Source: Mercenaria mercenaria (taxonomy: Eukaryota > Mollusca > Bivalvia > Venerida > Veneridae). Taken from it: DNA of 64,000 bases. Of the stretch, positions 1-11,482 are shown piece after piece; position 1 is the first letter of the stretch; each line of letters opens with the position of its first letter. The notes beneath the pieces were generated by a model. The model was not told where the DNA came from and ran no database searches. It saw nothing but the letters and a program-made list of their open reading frames with translations. Where the stretch lies: positions 65,437,501 through 65,501,500 of the forward strand of contig NC_069375.1 of assembly GCF_021730395.1 (NCBI RefSeq). Direction: 5' to 3'. Made by a program: the position numbers and the translations under genes.

Positions 1-702
1 GGGTTCCGACGAGATATCAATAATTATCATAAATCGATCAATCTTACTTTTATGGCACACTTCCCAGCGAATTGATCCCTGCCTTGCACTCCGCATAGCG
101 TACGCGGGTACCATGGTCAACTTGGATTTTTACCATAGGAAGTAGAGACCGTACCATAGCTATTCGCATACTTTGATTTTTCAAACTAAAGTGATTTTTA
201 CAAATGCACCGGTTACGAAAAAAAATGTAAACAAAAGACTCCGTCTATAATCTTTGAAATGTATGAATGACACTCGATCTTAGTCGTAATACTGACTGAC
301 AATGAATGCTAATGATTCCATGTGTTGCAGAAAGGTATTTAGTTTGTAACTGTAATTTCCCATCAATTGAAATCCTCTCAAAACTGGTAAAATAATAACT
401 TCTATTTGGACAAAGCTCACGGTCTTTTCCGTTCGACAGCTGCTAAAAGGGCAAATATAAAAGATTCAGTGTAAGTTATATTTCACTGGTACTACCAGTT
501 AGTAAGTTCATACTCTGAACAACACGTCAGAGAAATTTGGGCAGATTTGACCGATAATGACGTTGGCAGCATTAGATTATATTTTTTCTTTACACGAAAA
601 TTGCCGTTAGGTAACAAAGCGAATACGCCGATAATCCGGAGTCACCGATTATTGTTCCAGTTCACGCAATGTAATCCAGGCAATTAAACTGCATAGTAAT
701 TA
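1..702. other. AT-rich intergenic DNA, nothing recognised
   Basis: I see no open frame of useful length, RNA gene or recognisable repeat in this stretch. It is ordinary AT-rich intergenic sequence. Confidence 0.5.
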
Positions 703-779
703 GCTGCTGTTGTTATAGGGAAGTGGTAGAGTGTCTGCCTTAGGTGTGAGAGGTCCTGGGTTCGAGTCCCAGTTAGAGC
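703..779 (+). tRNA. Degenerate tRNA-like sequence (Pro-AGG-like) or SINE head
   Basis: A near-consensus pol III B box (GGTTCGAGTCC) sits inside a perfect 5-bp T-arm stem (CTGGG/CCCAG). An A-box-like segment (AGTGGTAGAG) lies upstream and the anticodon position reads AGG. The acceptor stem pairs only at its outer three bases and the anticodon stem is poorly paired. I read it as a tRNA pseudogene or the head of a tRNA-derived SINE rather than a working tRNA. No A-rich tail follows. Confidence 0.45.
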
Positions 780-1783
780 TTCACTATTTGCATTCTGCTA
801 AAACATAGTTTTGCTGTTAATAGACTGTTCCAGATGTTCTAATTTTTTAGTACACAGTATCATGGATCATTATTTAGCAATCCAGATCAAAGTTGAATGT
901 TAAATCAAATGCACCCGATTAGTAAATATTCACTATATTATGTCCCTTTGATGTTTATGCTCCCCATGTTCGAGAAGAGTTACATTTCCTTTATCACAAA
1001 ATTTTCTTTAACATGAAAATATTAAATGTTCATAACTCCACACTTCTGGTTAAAATATTGTCTATATTTCTGTTTTTGAGAAATATATGGACATTTGTCT
1101 TCATTTCAAAGCTTTTTAACTTCAAACCTATGATTTGAAAAACTTAGGTACTATCTCTATAGGAAGTGATGATCATGTATGATATAGTCGTATGCGTATC
1201 AATTTTTGTACCCGATTTATGATACGCACAGTACAAAGCGATGGTTCAAGCGGCAAGCAAGTGTTCCCGTTGTAAGTTTCACTGTTGAGAATCTTCTTAT
1301 ATTAAGAGAATTGATGGTAAAATGCATTTTTTAAAACACGCTGTTCAAAATTGTACAAAATGCGTTTTATGATCGTCACATATGCTCAATACATGTTAAA
1401 ATGCTAAAAAATATTCCTTAAACTTAGGCAGGAGCGGAGGAGAGTGGGGCGGGTGACGGTAGTCTTGATCCCAAGTGTTTGTGGAAAATTGTTTTCGAAA
1501 GTTTTTTTTTTACAAATCCGAACCTTGCACCGAAAAACAAATGGACCATATTGGCGTATTGTTAAATATATTGTATTAATTTTGGCTAATTGTATAACCA
1601 TATCAAAACAATAATATTTTGGTATTAATTCTATCACTAGGGGTAAGATTATAAATAATTTTTTCTAAGTAGGAATTGAAACTGGTTTCGTTTGTAGTCT
1701 GTTCCACTGATCTGTCTTAGCAAAACACTTCTTACAATATTACTTTCAGCATTCGTCAGAATGTTTCTAAAACGAACTTGTTT

Positions 1784-1788
<5 letters not shown>
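780..1788. other. AT-rich intergenic DNA, nothing recognised
   Basis: No supported gene. Short frames on both strands have low-complexity, non-family translations. Confidence 0.4.

Positions 1789-1836
<48 letters not shown>
1789..1836 (+). repeat. Poly(A) tract, 48 nt
   Basis: An uninterrupted run of 48 A. It could be the tail of a retroposed sequence, but nothing recognisable precedes it, so it may be a simple homopolymer expansion. Confidence 0.9.
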
Positions 1837-1838
<2 letters not shown>

Positions 1839-3260
1839 GCCGTTGAATCAAATAATGTTATAGTTTCTATCGTAATTTCTGTAACAAAATATAACATGTT
1901 CGTTTTTTAGTATACAAATCGTAGAATGTGGTCATTTTTTATGCTCACATTACTGTGACTATTCCACGCAGCGCTCACCACCCTTAGAACCTAAAGCAAC
2001 TAATCTAGAAGAATTGTCTTTAAAACTTATGTTTCCTTTTTACATTATAAATATTTTGTGCTCATTATTTATCGTATAATAATGCACAGTATAATTCATA
2101 TCAACGTGTGTTATGAATGAAACTGTGCTCGGAACCAAGCTATTTGTAGACCGAGGTCATAAGCTATAATGAAATGGTTCCCGCTTGTATCCCGTTTCTA
2201 TATATGCCAAAACATGTTTCATGTACGTGTATGTTACTATACTCAAAATACGCTACTTGCTTTGATTCGCCCAACATACAAGATTTTGTGTATTTATATT
2301 TTTATGCCTTAGTTTCCTTAATGCAAAATAAAAATGAAGATAAAATGTATCATATTTTCATATACTGATTATATCTTATGTAAAATGAAAGAATAAAATA
2401 ACGTAAATCTATCGTTCGGTATCTTCTTTTTTCCTATTCTGTATTGCATATATTATTGTAAAACCAAATTAAATAAAACTGTTTAAATAAATATTGTCAC
2501 ACTGTATGTAACCTGGTAGAAATCATTTTTAAAGAAGACTCTGTTTGTTGTTTTTGCATCGGTACTAAAAACTGGTATAAATGAATTCCCTAGTCACACA
2601 TTCTTACAGTATCAATCCTGATATTAATGTTCGGCACCTCCCGTAGATGTGTTAAGCGGAAATAGCCGACCACCATTCGCTAAATATATCCAATATTGAT
2701 TGAGGCCGCGATCATATTGAATAGGTAAAGTATATGCGCGCTGGGGAAAATATTTCATGATGGACCTGTGAATTCTTTACTTATGGGTGAAACAGGTCTC
2801 ATAAGCGTAAATACGACTAGCTTCAACTGATTATAAAACATACCGTACGATTTGTTGTGAATTAACTGTTGTTGTACTTTTAGTGCCACCCTTGTTTAAG
2901 AGCAACATTTAAAAAACACGTTGTTTTTTTCCATCCTCAATTAATAAGTAAGTAGACTCGTCCAGTTTAATCAATCTAGACGCATAATCTAACTCTATAC
3001 ATAGAGAGCCTACTTCACCCGATTTACATTCGGAACATTTTCACGCGCTTCGGGCTTTATCGTATGTTTAACATGGGATGTTTGAACCGTCCAAAGATGT
3101 TGGAAATGTTTGTCTCATTGTTTATTTTTTTTTAAATAAAAATGTTACTGCTTTCATTGTCTACCACTTCTTTCCACCCTTGCCTGAAAAAACAGTAACG
3201 AGTTTGTACACTGTTCAGACAATTGTGCTCTGTTGCATAAACAGAAAGTATGATATGTCA
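1837..3260. other. AT-rich intergenic DNA, nothing recognised
   Basis: No gene or repeat family is recognisable here. The 64-aa frame near 2174 has no family features and is taken as chance. Confidence 0.4.
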
Positions 3261-3632
3261 CCATGCGCGGTTCCAGGGGGGCGGGGGGGGGGGGTACCGG
3301 GGGTCCGGACCCCCTCTGGAAAATCTTTAAAAAAGGAAAGACGACAAGAAGGAAAGAAAATGTTTTTCGAAAAAGGCAACATTAGGACTGCATGTAAAGT
3401 ATATGCGGCTGCTGCTACATACGACCCCGACATAATTCATATTATGTATCTAAAAGAAACTAAGAATTTTACCTTCAAGAAAGCTTGATTTTATCATTTT
3501 CCCAAATTTAACAGGTTAGTCCATAAAACTCTCCCAGAATGCAAAAAATGAAGTGCTAAATTTCAAAATTTCCACGGGGGGGGGGGGGGGGGGGGGGGCA
3601 GGGGATCGGACCCCCACTGTGTCCGTGCATGG
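3261..3632. mobile_element. MITE-like element with inverted ends and G-runs
   Basis: The left end begins CCATGCGCGG and the right end, read in reverse, begins CCATGCACGG. Both lead into GGGGG and GGTCCGGA/GGTCCGAT blocks. Two long G runs lie inside, 3283-3294 and 3576-3598. The palindromic GGTCCGGACC core resembles the ends of hAT-like non-autonomous elements. A TCA trinucleotide flanks both sides and could be a target duplication. No coding sequence is present. Confidence 0.4.
3576..3598 (+). repeat. Poly(G) run, 23 nt
   Basis: A homopolymer of 23 G within the MITE-like element. It has G-quadruplex potential and is also a likely place for assembly length error. Confidence 0.85.
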
Positions 3633-5206
3633 TCACTATACCTGTCCAGTGCTGGACATTATGTTAAACGCTTCTTTCCTGCACAAATGACAATTTCGCA
3701 ACTTCTGTCCGGTTTGTACAAATTTCTGGCCGCGATAAACCATTTGACTTGTCTGTTTATTGAGTTAGACGATGGAAGGGAGACTGCTGTGTATAGTGTT
3801 GATCTTAATAAAAAAGGGAAGATAATAGAATATATTTGTATCCAATTCTTCAGTATGATTTTGATAACATAAACAAGTATTTCAATAAATTTTAATTAGA
3901 ATTATTGAATAAATACTTGTAAATTACGTCTTACAATTTGCATGATTTATTACCAGTGCAATTATTGTACACTGAACTTGGCCCAAGTGAAAGCTGCCAA
4001 ATTAACATCTGACAGGCTTGTTTGTCAACTGCCCTGTTCGTTTGGGCTCAAGAGAATAGCTTCCGAGAAGCTTTAGAATATCTTGGGAGGAAATCCCAAT
4101 CGAACGGACTGAAATGAAAAGAAAAAATATATATCATTACTTTTTAGATTTTTTTCCAGAGATCTTTATTGTTACAGTGCTATTTAAAAAGAAATTCTAA
4201 AAATTTTATTTATTTTATTTTATTACTCAGTTTATAAGATTTATATGTCGAATTGTTTTGCTCACGTGATTAACATCTCTGACCATCGAAGCTCGCAAGA
4301 AATCTTCTTATTTCAGCAGATATTCCAAACTGGGCAAACGATCACCCAAGTTAAACAATACATTCATTTAATTTAATGTGATTCAATTCATATGCATATC
4401 TTTGAATACTGCGAACAAAGAATAGTAGATCTATGTCTATATATTTTTGTTAATAACTGGCCCGTTTCCAACATTTGTATTATACTATATTTCTTTATTT
4501 TTAGCGAACTATTATTTTCGTCTTAGAGAATTTTAAAACTTGCCTGTGCGCAAGCGCATTGTGTCAGTTTAGACCGGCTCCTCGTAAATTGCGCTAGAAA
4601 GTAAAATTCTAATAACGCCGTAAAATTAGCAGATAAGTCTAAATCCTCAAAGTTTGAAAGACAACACTATAAGGAGGTCTTGATAGACCTCTTCAATGTA
4701 TAATATGAACTAAGGCAAAGCCTCTAAGCGAGCTCAAAGAAATCGGATTTATCTAAAAATATTATGCATCATTTATTTGTCACAAAGAAACTATTTACTA
4801 GTCACAATAATTCAGGAGAACCTATTCACTTGAAAAAGTCTACATTTAGTGTCACCATGCTAACAGTGAATATCATACGTTGCAAAATTTATGGGAAGCC
4901 GGCGTCACGGTGACGTCATTACCGCGTTCCCGTTTCTTTCTGCTTATTAATGACATTTTTTTCCGTTTTCTGGCCGATGCTTGATCTTTTAAATGCAAAT
5001 AATTTTTTTTTTCAAACAACTGGAAATTATTCTTTCATTATTGTTGAGTGATGAATAATTTTTAGCAGTTGAATAAAGTTCTGTATTCACTCCGGAAAGA
5101 AGTACTTCCTGTGAGCACCAGTCCGCTAGGGTGCGCTTTTTTATAACTTCCGACGAAACTTTTCAAATCCATCACCAAGTGTGAAAGTATACTTGCGTTA
5201 CCGTAA
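3633..5206. other. AT-rich intergenic DNA, nothing coding
   Basis: No gene is supported. A small perfect hairpin (GAGGTCT-TGAT-AGACCTC) lies near 4675-4692. Nothing else is recognised. Confidence 0.4.
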
Positions 5207-5249
5207 AGCTCGATTCTCGAGCAGGCCCTTCGGGCCTGCTCTTCGAGCT
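5207..5249. repeat. Perfect GC hairpin with nested outer stem
   Basis: GAGCAGGCCC (5219-5228) pairs fully with GGGCCTGCTC (5232-5241) around a TTC loop. An outer AGCTCGA/TCGAGCT stem adds seven pairs. It looks like the tip of a hairpin MITE whose outer arms have decayed, because similar GGCC-TTCG-GGCC tips occur near 37900. It is not a bacterial-type terminator in this context. Confidence 0.6.
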
Positions 5250-6993
5250 CGCTAATAATAATGAATGTAAAATGTTTGAATACATGTTGCCAGGATTAAA
5301 TAATTTCCATATATAAACGTGAAGTTTTTAAAGCCCTTGAGTGTACAAACACTACAAATTTTATCCACATTATAAATCTCCTAATGTGGACTGTCATACA
5401 AAATACTCAAATCTTACCTTTTTAGAAACACTGGCTCTTTTCCAGACCATATTTTGTCTATTTGTTGGTTCCCCACATACTGAATGTTGTCGAAAGGTTA
5501 AGACTACTTGACATAACGAAATGAACGCTTTATTCCGCTTGTCATTGTTTACTCTACTTGATACAGTTTATGTTGCATTTCACGTGCGCACCTATATTTA
5601 TAGGTTTTCCATGCATAATTTTCAGTATTGTAAAATAATAGATAGTTATCGAAATGTTTTTACAAGTAGGCTGTATAAAACTAAAGGTAAGGGTTGATTT
5701 CCCGGAAGTACAGAACACCCTAAACATAGCCAGAGATGTATGCCCGAAACAAAAAGAAAATGGTGGACGAATATAGTAGAACGGTTGCTTCAAAAATTCG
5801 AAAAATAAGTACATTCTAAATAATACATGTACAATACAGAAATGAGTAAGGGGTAGATAAAAGGGTAGGGGTATTGGGGAAATTGAGAAAAGCAAGTCTG
5901 ATGCAAAATTCTGAATCTGAGCCTCCGCTCCCATCAAATATTGCTATCTGCATAATTCTAAATACTTCTTATGTCTTTGCATTACAAGATCAATGTTTTA
6001 TGCGTACTATTAATCAAATTATGCAAAACAAACCGTTTTCAAACGTGGCCTGTATCTTAAGTGCCACCGAGCGTAGTTGTAAAAATTTGTAAACATGTTA
6101 TGCAAATAATTCTAACTGGACTAAAATTTATTTATGGCCACTTCACGTAGACGAAAGATGATTGTGCTTGTGCATGATTTGCAGTATATAATTCTTTAGC
6201 CTATAAATAATGTTATATTTGTTAACTTAACGTACAAACTTGCTCGAAATCAAACTTCTAGTATAAGCAAAATATAATCTGTTAACCTTGTCTTTTTTGT
6301 AAAAAATAACATTCATATAACGGATTTGTCCGTAATATACTGTTGTTAATTTTGCATAAACATGTATATGATATTTCCTTTTCATTTATTAATAAGTTTA
6401 TATATAATATATTCCTTTCCGACAGACTACTTGATCCAAAACATTCGTCAACGGAGCGACAAACGAATTCAAAGCACTCGTAATGGTATGTAACAACAAA
6501 AATACAAACATAGTTTTTGGAGACTCATTGGCATAACACTTCGTTTATACGTTTCAGCAATTCTGGCAAATTTGCCAGCTTTCTGCCATGAAAGCAAACT
6601 TTTGGCAGATATTTGGCAGTATCAAAATTTATTATTTATGAATAAAATTTCAATAAATACAATTTATCATTTGAGTATTCAAGGTATGCCCCAGACAAGG
6701 TTTTCAAAAACGTAGAGATATTGGTCTTAGTTACTGCATTCCCTTTTATTAACCTCTAGCATTGTAGCATTGTATAAAGTAACAACTTAGTACCTTCAAT
6801 ACTTTTGTGTTAACTCCGGACAAGAAATGTGATTTGCGGACGGACGGAAGGAAGGATAAGGTGGCGTCTATACCTTCAGGGAGCATTATAAATTGTAGAA
6901 GTTCTAGGTGATTCTAGGCGATTCTGCCTAGTCTTAAGATAATTCAGCCACATGTTTGTGTCTTCCCGTACTTTAACACTGTTAAAAACAATT
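5250..6993. other. Intergenic DNA, no supported gene
   Basis: A 127-aa frame on the minus strand (5554-5937) is the longest here. Its translation is hydrophobic and cysteine-rich with no recognisable family, as expected for chance in AT-rich DNA. A GGACGGACGGAAGG string near 6838 resembles the CCGTCCGTCC-type ends of dispersed molluscan repeats. Confidence 0.35.
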
Positions 6994-7206
6994 GAGCCGT
7001 GCCATGGGAAAACCAACATAGTGGCTTTGCGACCAGCATGGATCCAAATCAGCCTGCGCATCCGCGCAGTCTGGTCAGGATTCATGCTGTTCGCTAACAG
7101 TTTCTCTAGTAGCAATATGCTTTGAAAGCGAACAGCATAGATCCAGACTGGTCTGGATCCATGCTGGTCACAAAGCCACTATGTTAGTTTTCCCATGGCA
7201 CGGCTC
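6994..7206. mobile_element. Palindromic MITE, family B (copy 1)
   Basis: The element reads GAGCCGTGCCATGGGAAAAC at its left end and the reverse complement at its right end. The arms are almost fully self-complementary (CATAGTGGCTTTGCGACCAG, then CAGCATGGATCC). A second copy lies at 55753-55987. It has no coding capacity. I recall this palindrome as very abundant in clam genomes. Confidence 0.85.
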
Positions 7207-10200
7207 ATTTATTGACATCACGTTGGTCTGCTATATTTGGCGCCATATATGCGCTGTGAAATAGTACACGTACTTCCCTATTTCATTTACCGAAATATCA
7301 CTGAGTTAACCGCCGCGTGTATTAATCACTCGGGCTCAGCACTCATGAAGTATCCCCTAAGCGCATAACCTTTTAATCTTATTTCGATATATAAAAAATA
7401 TTGTTATGCTACATATTACTTCTGAATTGACTGTATAAAGGAATATGTTTGTTCATATTTATATTGACGTAACATACCGAAAGCGTTGGCAATTGCATTG
7501 GTTAAACTGGCGAAGTAATAAATCAAAATGTCATAACTTCTTTGCAAAGTAAACTTAACTACTCTTCTAACACTTAATTGTTGCCAGATCGTTCATAGGC
7601 AGTTTGGGAAAGCCCCGAGTAAACAATCCGTGGGCATTATGTATTTATTACATAATGGTATTATAAATCAAAATGTTCGTTTGGAGTGTGTGATATAAAT
7701 TAAGACTAAAATCAAATTTTCAAGTGAACTTAGAGGCCTTAAATCGTGGTTAAACATCAGACGACATCTACTTAAAGATCGGTCCCTTTTGTAACAGTTT
7801 ACACATATTCATATTAGTATGCATTTAAGAAATGAATATATATACTCCATAATATCCAGTGCATGTATAAAACTAAGACACATTCCATTTTCTTTGACTT
7901 GCGATAAATAATTTATGAGGGCTCACCAAGGGAGGAACACTCAAAATGTTCAGAGTAGTGCAAATAAATTACATGGCACTTCATTGCAGGTCTTTTTCAG
8001 TATAGACACATATTCGTTAACACAGTAAAACTAGTTTTAGTTTCTTGATACTAAATTTCGAGGCCAAAAATTCCAACTGCCAACTTGTTGAATGCTGAAC
8101 AGACGTATACAAACAAAAAAGTAAAAAAAAAAACATCATCGCGATATTGACAAATATATAATGATTGAAATTTGTCCTTCTTAAATGATCGAGTGAATTT
8201 TAGCTCAGCCATATGGAGAATAGTGAGAGCTATTCTATTCACCTTGGTATTTGTGTTGCTTGTCGTTGGGATCACTCCTTTGTTAAAGTTTTACATGCAA
8301 GTCTATATCTCAGTAACCATTGTATTTGTTGAAAATATAACTTCACATAAAGCTTTAAACCTTCTGAAATGACCAAGTTACATAACTCTTGACAGAACTG
8401 TATACAAATTATGGTGCTTTCTTTAACTCACAAAATTAGGTTGAAGTTTTTTTCGTACAGCTAACTAGCAATCTGTATTTTAAAAATAACTACATGTATT
8501 TGATTCACTTCACATAGTGCACCAGTCACCAAACTATCTGAAATAACCAAATTGAAATATCAAGTTAAATTTTATGTTAAGGGAGATTTTATGGCAATGA
8601 GATTTAATGATAAAGGACCCTTACAACTGGTGCCACTCTAGCTGTGTGTCAGTAAAGACTGAAACCAAGCAAGATGATCGTTTATATAATCAAGTTAAAG
8701 AACTCTTATGGTCCTTATTTGATTTAGAAAATTTGGTTGAAGTTTTAAATACATGCTGTTATCATTATCATGATACAACAGTTGCGTAAGTCATGTACAG
8801 TCATTGACTTTAACTAATTTAGAGATTATTGAACACAAGTAGTATAGTTAAGGGTAACTGTCGTTATTAAAATCGTTACTGGGTTTTATTCATGTTCAGC
8901 ACAGGTGTTTGTTAATACTATTTTGTTGAAGCGTTGATAACCTACACAACCAACGGACATTAAATTATTTTGAAATGGTGGAGTCATACCAATGTTATAC
9001 ACGAAAGTGTTTTAAAACGCGGAAAATTCAAAATTCAAACTTATTATAATTGAACATCTTGGTCTATTTCTTCATTGTATACAGGGTCAAGACCTTTTCG
9101 AATTTCCGGTATTCTACGGTGTTCCGTTTGGACAATCGTGACTTTTTATTTAGTACTAAACCACGATGCACGATGGTACGATGACGAAAAACGCGATGTC
9201 GCAGAACACCGTAGTATTCAGAACCGACGATCGAATTTCTGCATGTCTGAATGTAATTAAAATTCGAATATGACTATCATGCTTGGTGTAACATGGGCGT
9301 GACAAAATTCATGTATCGAGTTTTACAAAAATGTGTTACTTTTTCTTGAGTGTGTTTCTAAAGCATGAGGCTAGTATAGAAATAAAAGCCCTAAGAACAA
9401 TTATCTTAGCAAGAACGCAAGATCCCCTCAAACAATAACCCAAAATCAGTGTATGTTAGAATGTTTACGTGGTTTGAAACCACATATAGAGTAAGGTGTT
9501 CGGATGTACCTGCAGGATTTGTGGCAAGGCTTGTCACTATCAAATCAAATGTAAGTCAACACAGGTCTGAACACAAGTAGTTCAAAAATAAATAGTCTTA
9601 ATCTTTCTTCCTTTCTTTGTCTTGTTTTTCTAAAGCATCGCTTTTGCTTTATTGCATTTCAGTAAGAAAGTTTACACCCCTTTTTCTTTTTCTTTTCTAT
9701 ACCAGCGATGTAGTTCTTGATGGGAATAAAAGTGTCTGAAATCTGATATTCTGGAAAATGTCGAAATATCGATATTAATAAGGGGATATAAAAAACAGCC
9801 GGATTTAGTGGTGTTCAACCTAAACGTATGTTAAAAATGTACTTTAAGTTTTGATCAAAAATGCTGTTTTACATAGTTACTCAGAGCTTTTAACTTAATG
9901 CACTATGTCTTCGATTCTTAGAACCCATTAAGAGATGTCGTACAGTGGAAACTGTCAGTTTTCAAATCGAAGTGATTATATGGCTTTCAATATTAAATAA
10001 GATCGTAAATAACAGTAAAAGTAAAAAAAATGACCATCTTATTTTAATATTCCTGATCTGAAATCGGCACAAAAATACACGTATTTGAAACATGTCCCTG
10101 TATTTAGGAAACATCGATTGCTATAACTCGAAAACATCAGATGTTGTCATGTAGCTTTAGGATACGAAGGATCGAAAATCTTTACAAAATAGTTGCGTTA

Positions 10201-10216
10201 ATAGTTTCAAATTTCT
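7207..10216. other. Intergenic DNA with one small imperfect palindrome
   Basis: No gene is supported. Around 9105-9215 there is an imperfect inverted repeat (TCTACGGTGTTC against GAACACCGTAG) enclosing CG-rich ACGATG-type motifs, which may be a small MITE. The short frames near 8172 and 8607 show no family features. Confidence 0.35.
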
Positions 10217-10429
10217 TTAACCCTTACTCTGCTAAATTTCTAAAATAGACAAGTCCATCATCCAGTTTGGTCAATACCACTTCTTATTCAAAGGGGTGTT
10301 CATTGGAGATTTACTGACTGAACAGCAAACTGTGCAGACCATGATCAGCCGGCACGAACGTGCAGGCTGATCTTTCTCTGCATTGGCCGCAAAGGTAGAA
10401 TCACTTGCCGCCAGAAGGCTTAAGGTTAA
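10217..10429. mobile_element. Short MITE, family A (copy 1)
   Basis: It starts TTAACCCTTACTCTGCTAAA and ends with a GGTTAA terminus, consistent with inverted ends flanked by TTAA-type sites. The interior shares blocks with copies at 11756, 48512 and 55501: the GTCCATC...CAGTTTGG...CAATACC segment and an AACAG...TGCAGACCATGATCAGCC block. Confidence 0.75.
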
Positions 10430-11004
10430 AATAAAATTCTTATGCCCAACATAGGCCAATATGATTTAAATGAATACAATGTGACGGTTATTTGTTTCGG
10501 TCGATATAGAAAATGTGAAGTGTTTAGAAAAGCCGCATTAAAACCCCATCGATGATGACGGAACAGAAGATATAAACTACTAACAGCAAAAATATCTGAG
10601 GTTGATTGTTGGTTCCCACCGTCTGAAAAATGTGTGTACTAATTGTAACAACCATTAGCTCGAAAAAAAATCCGGGTTGGTTCTGAAGGATTTGCTACCA
10701 CATAGATAGGTGCTCGAATTGAAAATCAGAAATACCGCCATACACAATAGACAGACGTAAAGATACGTTCAAATAAAGATTTTGTCGTTTAAGTGCAATA
10801 ATAACAACAATATTTCGTAACTTTTCTTATTTCGTACTTTTGACTCCATTTTATAGAAAAATAACATATTCATGTCATGCATTTCAAAGATGAGTTATTT
10901 TATTTATATAAAATGATATAAAATAATAGCAAGAGTTTATGCTTAAATATAAATTATACTAAGCTGACTGATACTGAAATACGAGAGCACTGACTTAAGG
11001 TTAT

Positions 11005-11174
11005 GGACCCGTAAGAAATATCGGTTATTTTCGTGTGATTACGTATTCCCCGTATAGAACCTCGGCATTCTCCATCTGGTTGCTCATAAAGCTACATCAG
11101 CGGCCGGACAATGCCGAAGTAGTATCGGGGTTTTACGTAATATAACGTAAAATGCCGATTGTCATTACGGGTCC
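11005..11174. mobile_element. Palindromic MITE, family C
   Basis: The termini are GGACCCGTAA and TTACGGGTCC. Inner blocks also pair: ATTACGTA with TTACGTAAT, CCCCGTAT with ATCGGGG, and TCGGCATT with AATGCCGA. The whole 170 bp can fold into one imperfect hairpin. There is no coding sequence and no second copy in this window. Confidence 0.75.
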
Positions 11175-11482
11175 AACCTGCATTTGAGGAAATGGTAAAA
11201 GATAAATAATCAATACATGTTTGTTAAAGCAACTCCAAACGGATTGAGGTAAATACTTTTTTTCTAAATCTCGATTTTCTAACAATTTCGATCACTGATA
11301 TCGGCATACATATACTTAAACATAGTACGACTAATAAAAAGTGTAACCCATAACAGCAAAGTGGTGCTAGTATAGAATGAAGTTAATAAGCAGCACTACA
11401 ATATAAAATGATACTAAACATGATGTGTTTGCAAGATATGTCAGGCTTTTGGTTTATACACTTATTTCCACTTTTTATTATA

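Noticed and set aside
703-779. A functional tRNA-Pro gene
   Set aside because: Acceptor and anticodon stems are too poorly paired, although the T arm and B box are perfect.
3078-3488. 136-aa open frame
   Set aside because: It runs through G-runs and the MITE-like element; the Gly/Pro-rich middle is repeat-derived and no domain is recognisable.
5554-5937. 127-aa open frame on the minus strand
   Set aside because: Hydrophobic and aromatic-rich with no family pattern, no splice context and an overlapping frame on the other strand; chance is likely.
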